Part shown: piece after piece, positions 25,730-33,522 of the stretch
How positions within the stretch are numbered: the first letter of the stretch is position 1
How the letters are laid out: each line of letters starts with the position of its first letter
From: Lachnospiraceae bacterium
GTDB taxonomy: Bacteria > Bacillota > Clostridia > Lachnospirales > Lachnospiraceae
Length of the DNA stretch: 47,318 nucleotides
Direction: 5' to 3'
Assembly (NCBI GenBank): GCA_017482485.1
Contig: JAFUMV010000127.1
Coordinates: 1-47,318, forward strand
Made by a program: the position numbers and the translations under genes
The notes under the pieces: generated by a model
What the model was told of the DNA's origin: nothing
Databases searched by the model: none
What the model saw: only the letters and a program-made list of their open reading frames with translations

Positions 25730-25772
25730 AAGAAAGCCCTGACAGAAACAAAATGCCTGTCAGGGCTTTCTT
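25730..25772. terminator. bidirectional terminator between dtd and the cytidylate-kinase-like gene
   Basis: Perfect 16-bp stem AAGAAAGCCCTGACAG (25730-25745) with CTGTCAGGGCTTTCTT (25757-25772), 11-base loop, placed between convergent genes. Confidence 0.85.
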
Positions 25773-25780
25773 ATATGCGT

Positions 25781-26407
25781 TTATTTGTTCTTTTCTTCAA
25801 AATCTTCGATGATCTGGGTAATCAGCTTCACGGTGCCTTCCACGCCGAGGACAGAGCTGTTTAAGCAGAAATCATAGCTGTCGGCGCGTCCCCATTTCTT
25901 GGAGGAATAATAGTTATAATAGCTCTGACGCTGTTTGTCCTTCTTGGTCATCATGTCGATGGCTTTTTCCCTTGAAAGGTCATATTTCTGCATGATACGT
26001 TTCGCCTTGCAGTCCTCATTGCCATAGATGAAGAAATGCAGGCAATTCTCAAAATCATGAAGCGCGTAATCCGCGCAGCGGCCTACGATAACGCAGGGGC
26101 CTTCTTTCGCAATGTTTTTGATCGTATCAAACTGTGCCAGAAAGACCTTATGACTGATAGGCATATCCATAAAGGATGATGCATTATAGCCGAAGGAATA
26201 TGTATCCATTACCAGATTGTAAAGGAAGGAATTGGTGGGACGTTCATCATGACACTTGATCATTTCCTCACAAAATCCGCTTTCCTTGGCAGCTCTGGTC
26301 AGAAGTTCCTTGTCATAACAGGGAATTTCGAAATAAGCAGCTACCTTCTCTCCGATCTCACGGCCTGCAGAACCAAATTGACGTCCGATTGTAATGATGG
26401 TATTCAT
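25781..26407 (-). CDS. cytidylate kinase-like family protein
   Basis: 208-residue P-loop protein of the Cytidylate_kin_2 type. N-terminal ITIGRQFGSAGREIGEKVA is the family P-loop, followed by YDKELLTRAAKESG; further on PCVIVGRCADYAL, FIYGNEDCKAKRIMQ and KDKQRQSYYNYYSSKKWGRADSYDFCLNSS are typical. True CMP kinases differ in the substrate region, so the phosphate acceptor is unknown. It is monocistronic with its own promoter (26514-26486), a leader with a hairpin, and GGAGT as RBS. Confidence 0.85.
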   Translation of the reverse strand: MNTIITIGRQFGSAGREIGEKVAAYFEIPCYDKELLTRAAKESGFCEEMIKCHDERPTNSFLYNLVMDTYSFGYNASSFMDMPISHKVFLAQFDTIKNIAKEGPCVIVGRCADYALHDFENCLHFFIYGNEDCKAKRIMQKYDLSREKAIDMMTKKDKQRQSYYNYYSSKKWGRADSYDFCLNSSVLGVEGTVKLITQIIEDFEEKNK

Positions 26408-26431
26408 AACATCAACTCCTTTTCATTTTTT

Positions 26432-26472
26432 GAGAGATGAGTTGACATTATAAAAAATACCAATTATCTCTC
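26432..26472 (-). promoter_or_regulatory. leader hairpin of the cytidylate kinase-like gene
   Basis: In the predicted 5' leader, GAGAGAT and ATCTCTC (26466-26472 and 26432-26438) pair perfectly over 7 bp around an AT-rich 27-base loop. Significance unknown. Confidence 0.4.
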
Positions 26473-26485
26473 TTTTTATACTATT

Positions 26486-26514
26486 ATTATATACATTTTT
26501 GCCAAAAAATTCAA
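26486..26514 (-). promoter_or_regulatory. promoter of the cytidylate kinase-like gene
   Basis: On the - strand, TTGAAT (26514-26509), 17-base spacer, TATAAT (26491-26486). It begins 16 bases downstream of the glucosidase stop codon. Confidence 0.7.
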
Positions 26515-26529
26515 CTATTTTCCATCATA

Positions 26530-28224
26530 CTACTTTTCAACTACAATCAGCTGATAGGGTCTAAGAATCATATTATCGCCTATTCTGGTTACCTGAGGAA
26601 GGTTAACAAAAACCACTTCCGAATAGTCTTCTTTTAAAACAAGAAAACGTTCAGAGTCACTGAAATTGCAGATGACCGTCAATTCTTTTTCCTCAAGCTT
26701 TCGCTTAAAGGCGAATATCTTTTCCTGATTTTCATACATGGGCTCAAAACTGCCCCAGGTGAGAATTTCACCATACTCTTTTGATTTGCGGAATGCGATC
26801 AGCCGTTTGTAATAATTAAGTATAGAGCCGTATTCTTTTTCCTGTTTTGCCACATTTATGTCCAAATAGTTGGGATTTACTTTCAGCCACGGCTTTCCTG
26901 TCGTGAATCCGGCATTTTCCGAATCATCCCACTGCATGGGCGTACGTGTATTGTCTCTGCTCTCACGATAGCATCCGTCCAGAGCCTGCACGGGCGTCCG
27001 TCCCATTTGAATCATGAACTGATAGCTGTCAATTGTATTTATGTCATCATATTCCTCCAGTTCAAATGGACAATTGGTCATACCGATTTCCTGTCCCTGA
27101 TATAAAAACGGAATTCCTCTCTGTAAAAGCTGCAGTCCGGCCAGGGCGCTTACGCTTGCAAACCCATATTCATCCCTGGGAATATAGAGACTTGCTCCTC
27201 TGGGCTGGTCATGATTTTCGATAATGGTAGCCTCAAATGCGTTATCAGACAGAAGCTTCTGACTTTCAAACACTGCCTTTTTCCATTGATCAGGGTCCAT
27301 GTTTCTGTCGTAATCATACCAACAGTTTCCCTTTTTATAGGATTGAATGGTTTCGAAAGCAAACATGCTGGAGAAATATCCATCTTTTCCAATGAACTCT
27401 TCCATCAGTTCTTTGCGCATATTAAAAACTTCGCCGACTGTAAAAGAATCATGCGGGGTAAAGCAGCGTTCGCGAAGCTCCCTTAAAAAAACACCAATGC
27501 CGTCTTTTGTTCCGCCGTCCCTGTCAATCAGGCGATCGATGCTGTTTCCCACATAGCTTCTCTGATCCGGCCCATCCACGGGAAGATCCTCCCAGGTGAG
27601 ATCTTTTTTGATATTAATGATGGCATCGATACGAAATCCGGCAATCCCTTTATCAAGCCAAAAATTGATCATCTTGTAGATTTCTTCGCGAAGAAGGGGA
27701 TTTTCCCAGTTTAAATCAGGCTGTTCCGGTGCAAAAAAATGCAGATAGCACAGATCCTCATTTCCGGGAAGCTTTTCCCATACACTGCCGCCAAAAACAG
27801 AACGCCAGTTATTGGGCTCTTTTTGGTCCTTCATTTCTCTGATGTAAAAATACTTTCCATAAGGGCCATAAGGGTCCTCACAGGCCTTTTTAAACCATTC
27901 ATGTTCATTTGAGCAGTGATTTACCACCAAATCCATTATGATTGCCATATCACGCTTTTTGGCCTCTTCAATCAGGCGATCCATGTCTTCCATGGTGCCA
28001 AATCTTGGGTCAATGCCGTAATAATCGGATATATCATATCCATTGTCCACCATGGGAGAAGGATAAACCGGAGAAATCCAGATGATATCAATTCCCAGGT
28101 CTTTTAAGTAATCCAATTTGCTGATAATGCCGCATAGATCTCCGATTCCGTCTCCGTTTGAATCGTAAAAGCTTTTTGGATAAATCTGATAAGCCACTTT
28201 ATCATGCCACCATTTTTTCTGCAT
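26530..28224 (-). CDS. GH13 alpha-glucosidase (oligosaccharide glucohydrolase)
   Basis: 564-residue intracellular GH13 enzyme (no signal peptide) that removes glucose from short alpha-glucans. N-terminal calcium-type loop DSNGDGIGD (21-29), catalytic nucleophile Asp200 in GFRIDAI, acid/base Glu265 in VGEVF, and Asp339 in ENHDQ; the C-terminal beta domain follows residue 480. The residue after the nucleophile is Ala201; strict alpha-1,6-glucosidases usually have Val there, so alpha-1,4 or mixed activity is more likely (inference). It ends the five-gene operon that starts with the TIGR03960 gene, an odd place for a sugar hydrolase, 18 bases after the Nudix gene. Confidence 0.92.
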   Translation of the reverse strand: MQKKWWHDKVAYQIYPKSFYDSNGDGIGDLCGIISKLDYLKDLGIDIIWISPVYPSPMVDNGYDISDYYGIDPRFGTMEDMDRLIEEAKKRDMAIIMDLVVNHCSNEHEWFKKACEDPYGPYGKYFYIREMKDQKEPNNWRSVFGGSVWEKLPGNEDLCYLHFFAPEQPDLNWENPLLREEIYKMINFWLDKGIAGFRIDAIINIKKDLTWEDLPVDGPDQRSYVGNSIDRLIDRDGGTKDGIGVFLRELRERCFTPHDSFTVGEVFNMRKELMEEFIGKDGYFSSMFAFETIQSYKKGNCWYDYDRNMDPDQWKKAVFESQKLLSDNAFEATIIENHDQPRGASLYIPRDEYGFASVSALAGLQLLQRGIPFLYQGQEIGMTNCPFELEEYDDINTIDSYQFMIQMGRTPVQALDGCYRESRDNTRTPMQWDDSENAGFTTGKPWLKVNPNYLDINVAKQEKEYGSILNYYKRLIAFRKSKEYGEILTWGSFEPMYENQEKIFAFKRKLEEKELTVICNFSDSERFLVLKEDYSEVVFVNLPQVTRIGDNMILRPYQLIVVEK

Positions 28225-28242
28225 ATCTGCCCCTCCTTTGTA

Positions 28243-28809
28243 TTACAGTTCTTCCGGCCCGATTCCGGCTGCGAAAAAATATGCAGCCATCTGGGATCTG
28301 GATGAAAACTCTTCTGTTTTTAACAGCTCTTTCACTTCAGCTCTGGTATAAAAACGGGCTTTGATTTCCTCGTTGTCGGATGTATGGTCTTCAAACTCCC
28401 CCTGCGCCTCCACAAATGCGATATAGGTTTTCGTGTCCGAAAACCCTACAGCGGAGTAGGATGGAGGAAGTAAAGAAATGATTCTTTTTACCGAAAGACC
28501 TGTTTCCTCGTAAAGCTCTCGGGAAATGCACTCTTCTATTGTTTCTCCGTCTTCCAGCATGCCCGCACAGAGATTGAAGATTTCTTTATTGATACTTAAA
28601 CGAAATTCCCGCAAAAGCATCATCCTGTCCTCGCAAAAAGCCACAATGGAAACGCCGCTCACCCTTTTTCCAAGATCCTCTGCACTACGCAGCTCTTTGC
28701 GGCTGACAATTTCAAACTTTTTGAGCTTACCTGCTTTATTTTCATAGGAAAGCTCATAGTTTTTTAAGTACTTTCCGTCCCGCACTTTTTCCATTCCAAG
28801 AAATTTCAT
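28243..28809 (-). CDS. Nudix hydrolase, ADP-ribose pyrophosphatase-like
   Basis: 188 residues. The Nudix box is complete at residues 83-105 (G83, E89, RELYEETGL from 97), and the family's upstream strand MMLLREFRLSINKEIFNLCAGMLEDGE fits the ADP-ribose pyrophosphatase group (REFR, E-N/L-C-AG). Substrate is probably ADP-ribose or another nucleoside diphosphate derivative, not proven. It lies 35 bases after the RNase G gene on the same strand. Confidence 0.88.
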   Translation of the reverse strand: MKFLGMEKVRDGKYLKNYELSYENKAGKLKKFEIVSRKELRSAEDLGKRVSGVSIVAFCEDRMMLLREFRLSINKEIFNLCAGMLEDGETIEECISRELYEETGLSVKRIISLLPPSYSAVGFSDTKTYIAFVEAQGEFEDHTSDNEEIKARFYTRAEVKELLKTEEFSSRSQMAAYFFAAGIGPEEL

Positions 28810-28844
28810 TTGTTATCCTCATATAATTTGCATATATTTCGTTG

Positions 28845-30068
28845 TTACAAAGCCGCCCTGAATTGTTCAGATAAGGGCTTCTCCACCTTTTTTCTGGTGA
28901 TTTCAACCAGACCCAGAGGAGTCATGTCCACAACGCAGACCGGCAGCGGATCTCTTTGGCAGGCTTTACGCAGGAAAGCCAGAAGTTTTTCTTTGCTTTC
29001 CTTTTTGGACATGTTGATAAAATCCACCACGATAATTCCGGAAAGATTTCGCAGCCGGAGCTGTCTTGCCACTTCCAGCGCTGCCTCTTCGTTTATCATG
29101 TAAAACGTATCCTCTGAAACTTTTTTCCCGGTGTATTTTCCCGTATTGACATCGATGACCGTCAGCGCTTCTGTGGGCTCGATGACCAGATAGCCGCCGG
29201 ATTTGAGCCATACATTCTTTGTGCTGCATTCCGAAAGCTTTCCTCCAAGGCCATACAGCCTGAAAAGAGATATCCGTTCATCCTGATAGTAACAGAGATC
29301 GGTCTGCATTTGCAACGCATTCTCTTTCAGCCAGATGGAAAATGCGTTGTACACGGAAAGGTCATCGGTCACAATTTTTTGAGGAAGTTCACATTTTCCG
29401 CTCTCATAGGGGCGGATATAGCCGGGCAGCTTTTCTGACAACATGGAAAAAACGGTTCTTGTTTTTCCGATCCGAAGCAGCTGCTGCGCTTTTTCAATCA
29501 GCAGCTGTGCCTCAGCCAAAAGCTCTTCTTCATCTGAAAGCTCTCCCGATCGGGTACGCACGATCAGGCTTAAATCTTTTGGCAGAACAAGAGACTTCAT
29601 TACTGCCTTTAATTCTTCTTTTTTCTGTGCAGTCAGCTTATGAGAATAACGAATTCCTTTTTCTTCTCCGATGGAAATACTGCAGTATTTTCCCGGGAAG
29701 GAAAGATCTGCAGTCAGCATAGGATCCTTTGTTTTTACCGCATCTTTTTCCACCTGAACCAGAATTTCATCTCCTGCCACAATTTTTCCGTCATAGTTTC
29801 GGTTGGTAAGCACAGGATGTGTCGCCTTTTCAAGCGGTAAAAAACAGTTGCGTCCGCCGGCAATATCAACAAAGGCCGCATTGATATTTTTCAGTATATT
29901 TTTTACTTTTCCAATATAAATATTTCCCAGCAGAGATTCTCCCGTATCCGCGGGATGCACCTCCATCAGTTTTTCATCTTCCATTACAAAGCTGCACAAA
30001 AGATTATCAGGATATACAGATTTGTCCGTTTCTGCCTGTGTGCGTGTTATCACAACTACTGTATTCAA
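28845..30068 (-). CDS. ribonuclease E/G family endoribonuclease
   Basis: 407-residue RNA-processing nuclease. S1-like RNA-binding domain at about 40-130 (GESLLGNIYIGKVKNILKNINAAFVDIAGGRNCFLP), then RNase-H-like and DNase-I-like catalytic parts with metal-binding Asp306 (VIDVNTG) and Asp349 (VVDFINM). It stops soon after VEITRKK and lacks the CPxC zinc-link seen in E. coli RNase E/G. Its start overlaps the previous gene by 4 bases. In many clostridia this gene is followed by rplU, but here rplU is elsewhere. Confidence 0.92.
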   Translation of the reverse strand: MNTVVVITRTQAETDKSVYPDNLLCSFVMEDEKLMEVHPADTGESLLGNIYIGKVKNILKNINAAFVDIAGGRNCFLPLEKATHPVLTNRNYDGKIVAGDEILVQVEKDAVKTKDPMLTADLSFPGKYCSISIGEEKGIRYSHKLTAQKKEELKAVMKSLVLPKDLSLIVRTRSGELSDEEELLAEAQLLIEKAQQLLRIGKTRTVFSMLSEKLPGYIRPYESGKCELPQKIVTDDLSVYNAFSIWLKENALQMQTDLCYYQDERISLFRLYGLGGKLSECSTKNVWLKSGGYLVIEPTEALTVIDVNTGKYTGKKVSEDTFYMINEEAALEVARQLRLRNLSGIIVVDFINMSKKESKEKLLAFLRKACQRDPLPVCVVDMTPLGLVEITRKKVEKPLSEQFRAAL

Positions 30069-30766
30069 AATTCTTCTCCCACTGCATCAAGAGGCACAAA
30101 TTCCGGCTTTTCTGCTGTGCCGATATTGGTATATGTTTCCAGACGGATTGTCTGCAGTTCTATTTCCTTTGCCTCTATCGCAGCAAATTTCATGAAAGTT
30201 TCGTAAACAAAAGAAGGGCGGATATTGCCTGCGCTGCTGGCATCTACAGTAAATACCAGGACTCCGTCTTCAATGCTGCATGCATAAATTCCGGGACGGA
30301 TATTGATATTTTGGGTGCTCTTTTTGGTTTCTTTTGTGATCATGATTTCGTCCTGGGAAAGATATTTCTCCAATTGACCGGCGCAGTCAGCAAAACTTCT
30401 GCTCTTATCCTTAAATGCAATTGCATATTTGGCAGCCGCAACGCTGGCCATCGCATTGCCGGCCTTGTCCGGCAAAAGCCGCACATTCAGAATATCAATG
30501 CCCTTCGGGCAGGTATTTTGCAGACGTTCCATCATATCTGCACCTCCCTGATGAGAGTGTACCTCAATATCCATATATTCTGCCATGCTGCACATTCCTA
30601 CGCCCAGCGGAGATGCAAACGTCATGATCTGATGAGGACTGTAACCGCCGCTATATGCGATATCAATGCCCGCTCTGCGAATCGCTTTCTGGAAGAAACG
30701 CATCACGTCCAGATGTCCGATAAAGCGCAGCACGCCGTATTTGGAAAATTTTACTCTGATTTTCAT
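30065..30766 (-). CDS. TIGR03936 family protein (DUF2344), partner of radical SAM protein
   Basis: 233-residue soluble protein of unknown function; MKIRVKFSKYGVLRFIGHLDVMRFFQKAIRRAGIDIAYSGGYSPHQIMTFASPLGVG-type start is diagnostic of the family, cited here only in part. It is almost always encoded next to, or fused with, the TIGR03960 radical SAM protein, which here lies directly upstream with a 4-base overlap. No catalytic residues can be assigned. Confidence 0.9.
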   Translation of the reverse strand: MKIRVKFSKYGVLRFIGHLDVMRFFQKAIRRAGIDIAYSGGYSPHQIMTFASPLGVGMCSMAEYMDIEVHSHQGGADMMERLQNTCPKGIDILNVRLLPDKAGNAMASVAAAKYAIAFKDKSRSFADCAGQLEKYLSQDEIMITKETKKSTQNINIRPGIYACSIEDGVLVFTVDASSAGNIRPSFVYETFMKFAAIEAKEIELQTIRLETYTNIGTAEKPEFVPLDAVGEEF

Positions 30767-32664
30767 TCTGCTGCGCCTCCTTTCTCTTCAAAGCATATGC
30801 CGCCGCCAAAACGGGCAGCGCCGCAGCCCTGACACTGCATTTTACAGTTGGGCGTTACTTCTTCCTTCTGTGCACGCAGCCATTCACGCTTTAAAAATTC
30901 CTTATTAACGCCGCAGTCCAGAAAATCCCATGGAAATACTTCATCCAGATCTCTTTCACGGGTGGTATAAAATCCGATATCCACATTGCATTCCTCAAAG
31001 CATTCCATCCAGACGTCATTTTTGAAATATTCGCCCCAGGCATCATAGATACAGCCCTTCTCATAGGCTTTCAAAATAACATCGGCCACTCTTCGGTCAC
31101 CTCTTGCGAAAACACCCTCCAGAACGCTGACATCCGCTTCATGCCAGTTGTATTTGATGCGCTTTTGATTCAGCTGGCTGTGTACGGCATGCTTTGTCAG
31201 CTTCGCTTTTTCTAAAAATTCATCTTTGGTGCACATTCTTGCCCATTGAAACGGCGTGAAGGGTTTGGGGATGAAAAAGGAGGTGCTGGCAACAATCTGG
31301 ACTGCACCGTTTCTCTTCTCTTTGGGGATCCGTTCATAATACAAAGCTGCAATTTTATTGGAAAGCTCTGCAATGCCCCAGATGTCTTCTTCGGTTTCCG
31401 TAGGCAGCCCCAGCATGAAATAAAGCTTCACACGGCTCCATCCGCCCTCGAAGGCCAATCCTGCGCCGTTTAAAATGACTTCTTCGGTCAATCCCTTGTT
31501 GATTACATTGCGCAGTCTCTGACTGCCGGCTTCCGGCGCAAAAGTCAAACTGCTTTTTTTCACATCCTGTACCTTTCCCATTACATCCAGGGAAAATGCG
31601 TCAATACGCAGGGAAGGCAGGGAAATATTCACCTTCTTTTCCTTTGAAATATCCATCAGATAGTCGATCAGCTCTTCCAATTGACTGTAATCGCTGGAGC
31701 TTAAAGAGCTTAAAGATATTTCCTCCTGTCCGGTATTGGAAAGCATCTGGGCAGCATAGGACTTTAAGGTTTCCACATTCTTTTCACGAACCGGCCGATA
31801 CAGCTGACCGGCCTGACAGAAACGGCAGCCTCTGATACAGCCTCTCTGGATTTCCAGAACAACTCTGTCCTGTGTCACCTTCGTATAGGAAACAACAGGC
31901 TTCATGGGATAAGGAACGCTGTCCAAGTCCATGACAATTTCCTTTGTAATTTTGGCAGGGACTCCTTCTTTTGTGGGAATAAAGGAAGAAATTGTGCCGT
32001 CTTCCTTATAGGTCACCTCATAGAAGGAAGGCACATACATGCCGGGCACTTCCTGTGCTGCCCGAAGCAGAAATTCCCTGCGGCTTTTGCCGGCCTTTTT
32101 GTTCTCCTTATAAATATCCAGAAGCTTTCTGTATGCGGTTTCCCCTTCTCCGATATAGAACATATCAAAAAAGGGCGCAATAGGTTCCGGATTGTACGTA
32201 CAGGGTCCACCGCCGATCACGATGGGATCTTCTTCGGATCTTTCGGTCGCAAGAAGGGGGATGCCGGACAGATCCAGTACCTGCAGAATATTCGTATAAC
32301 ACATCTCATACTGCAGGGTGATTCCCAGAAAATCAAATTCCTTAATCGGATCCTGGGATTCCAGGGCAAAAAGAGGAATTTTTTTCTCTCTCATAATCTG
32401 ATCCAGATCCACCCAGGGAGAATATACCCGTTCACACCAGGTGTCCTCGTAACGGTTAAACATGTCATAGAGAATCTGTATTCCCAGATGTGACATGCCG
32501 ATTTCATAAACATCCGGAAAGCACATGGCAAAACGAATGTCAACTGTATTTTTGTCCTTGATGACCGCATTCACCTCATTTCCGATATAACGGGCGGGCT
32601 TTTCCACGGTCATGAGAATTTCATCTGACAATGCCAGATGATTTTCAAAATCAGGTAACTGCAT
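30763..32664 (-). CDS. TIGR03960 family B12-binding-like radical SAM protein
   Basis: 633-residue enzyme. A B12-binding-like N-terminal domain (about 40-170; FPDVYEIGMSHLGIQILYDMFN) precedes the radical SAM core with the cluster motif C276-IRG-C280-RF-C283. The C-terminal part has another Cys group (CKMQCQGCGAARFGGG), perhaps binding a second cluster or zinc. The reaction is unknown; its constant companions (TIGR03936, RNase G, rplU) suggest a role in RNA or ribosome modification, which is inference. GGAGGAAAA precedes the ATG; promoter at 32731-32703. Confidence 0.92.
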   Translation of the reverse strand: MQLPDFENHLALSDEILMTVEKPARYIGNEVNAVIKDKNTVDIRFAMCFPDVYEIGMSHLGIQILYDMFNRYEDTWCERVYSPWVDLDQIMREKKIPLFALESQDPIKEFDFLGITLQYEMCYTNILQVLDLSGIPLLATERSEEDPIVIGGGPCTYNPEPIAPFFDMFYIGEGETAYRKLLDIYKENKKAGKSRREFLLRAAQEVPGMYVPSFYEVTYKEDGTISSFIPTKEGVPAKITKEIVMDLDSVPYPMKPVVSYTKVTQDRVVLEIQRGCIRGCRFCQAGQLYRPVREKNVETLKSYAAQMLSNTGQEEISLSSLSSSDYSQLEELIDYLMDISKEKKVNISLPSLRIDAFSLDVMGKVQDVKKSSLTFAPEAGSQRLRNVINKGLTEEVILNGAGLAFEGGWSRVKLYFMLGLPTETEEDIWGIAELSNKIAALYYERIPKEKRNGAVQIVASTSFFIPKPFTPFQWARMCTKDEFLEKAKLTKHAVHSQLNQKRIKYNWHEADVSVLEGVFARGDRRVADVILKAYEKGCIYDAWGEYFKNDVWMECFEECNVDIGFYTTRERDLDEVFPWDFLDCGVNKEFLKREWLRAQKEEVTPNCKMQCQGCGAARFGGGICFEEKGGAAE

Positions 32665-32702
32665 CTTTTTTCCTCCAATTTCTAAAGGCCATTCTGGTCT
32701 TT

Positions 32703-32731
32703 AGTATAAAGGAATTTTTCTGTAAAATCAA
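32703..32731 (-). promoter_or_regulatory. promoter of the TIGR03960-RNase G-glucosidase operon
   Basis: On the - strand, TTGATT (32731-32726), 17-base spacer, TATACT (32708-32703). The -35 includes the TGA stop codon of the upstream gene (32730-32728). Confidence 0.6.
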
Positions 32732-33138
32732 CCACCGTTAAACACACTCACAAATTCTGATATTTTTTCTTCCATGTCAATGCTAAGCTGCGCAGAGATA
32801 ATTTCGCTCACTTTTTCTCCCTGAAACATGCTGCCCGATTTGTCCATATAAATCATGGCCCCCATCAAAAGTACGGCCATGATCATTCTGATGCCGAACG
32901 TTGACCGTATGGGTCTTTCGGAAGGAACATTAAAAAAACTGTCATCTTCAAGATATCCGTCATAAACCAGCGGATAATCATTTTCTTTTCCCTTTGATTT
33001 TCCCATGATATTCGGACTATATTTTAAATTTCCTTTCCCATACAGGATCTCTTCACGATTTCTTATTTTCGCCCGGTTCATGGCATTCTCCTCCCGGACA
33101 AAACGGGTTAACTGCAGCTTTCTTTCGGTATCTGTCAT
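32728..33138 (-). CDS. small single-pass membrane protein of unknown function
   Basis: 136 residues. The first 35 residues are highly charged and helical (TERKLQLTRFVREENAMNRAKIRNREEILYG); a hydrophobic segment at about residues 83-98 (IRMIMAVLLMGAMIYM) would place the last 35 residues outside the cell. An alternative start is Met20 at 33081, which has a better RBS (GGGAGGAG six bases upstream), giving 117 residues; I keep the longer form because the charged helix reads as continuous, but this is open. Not recognised. Transcribed divergently from sulP. Confidence 0.7.
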   Translation of the reverse strand: MTDTERKLQLTRFVREENAMNRAKIRNREEILYGKGNLKYSPNIMGKSKGKENDYPLVYDGYLEDDSFFNVPSERPIRSTFGIRMIMAVLLMGAMIYMDKSGSMFQGEKVSEIISAQLSIDMEEKISEFVSVFNGG

Positions 33139-33197
33139 TTCCTCACATCCTCTTTCTTTTTAGCCGTTCCTTCTTTTATGCAGCGTCTGATTAGTCG

Positions 33198-33214
33198 ACA
33201 TAATAATATTATGT
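33198..33214. promoter_or_regulatory. 17-base perfect palindrome, possible operator
   Basis: ACATAATA-A-TATTATGT, an 8-1-8 inverted repeat, 60 bases upstream of the unknown membrane protein gene. The regulator is unknown. The intergenic stretch 33139-33522 (384 bases) also holds the sulP promoter and structured leader, and no gene. Confidence 0.45.
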
Positions 33215-33389
33215 AAACTCACTATGCTTTACACTTTTTCTAAATTATATGTTCCGGCTCCTTACAAACATTCCTGTTTCCAATCTATTGGCCTGGCTGT
33301 TTCTACCGCGGTCCTGATGCCTTGTATTTTTTTCAATACGTGATAATTCATACTTGAAAATGTGCTGCAGGAGTCTTAATATTAAGAAG

Positions 33390-33419
33390 TTGTTAAAATG
33401 TTGTTATTATGGCTATATT
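33390..33419 (+). promoter_or_regulatory. candidate sulP promoter
   Basis: TTGTTA (33390-33395), 18-base spacer, TATATT (33414-33419). The predicted start near 33426 coincides with the beginning of the structured leader. Confidence 0.45.
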
Positions 33420-33428
33420 TGCCTAATA

Positions 33429-33486
33429 TCAGGAATCCGCCTCCCTTTAAACTGAGGGAATCCTTTCCGGAAACAATGATTCCTGA
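33429..33486 (+). promoter_or_regulatory. structured 5' leader of the SulP transporter gene
   Basis: TCAGGAATC (33429-33437) pairs perfectly with GATTCCTGA (33478-33486), enclosing a TCCCT/AGGGA hairpin (33442-33446/33455-33459) and a TTTCCGGAAA palindrome. A second GGAATC copy (33457-33462) could compete for GATTCC, giving two exclusive folds. Confidence 0.5.
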
Positions 33487-33522
33487 ACAGCGACAAAACA
33501 TTTACTTATGAGGAGAGTTACT

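Noticed and set aside
26442-26470. + strand promoter from TTGACA at 26442
   Set aside because: The -10 position reads TATCTC and there is no + strand gene downstream.
30038-30832. 264-codon + strand ORF
   Set aside because: Shadow of the TIGR03936 and TIGR03960 genes, which overlap by four bases and are well recognised.
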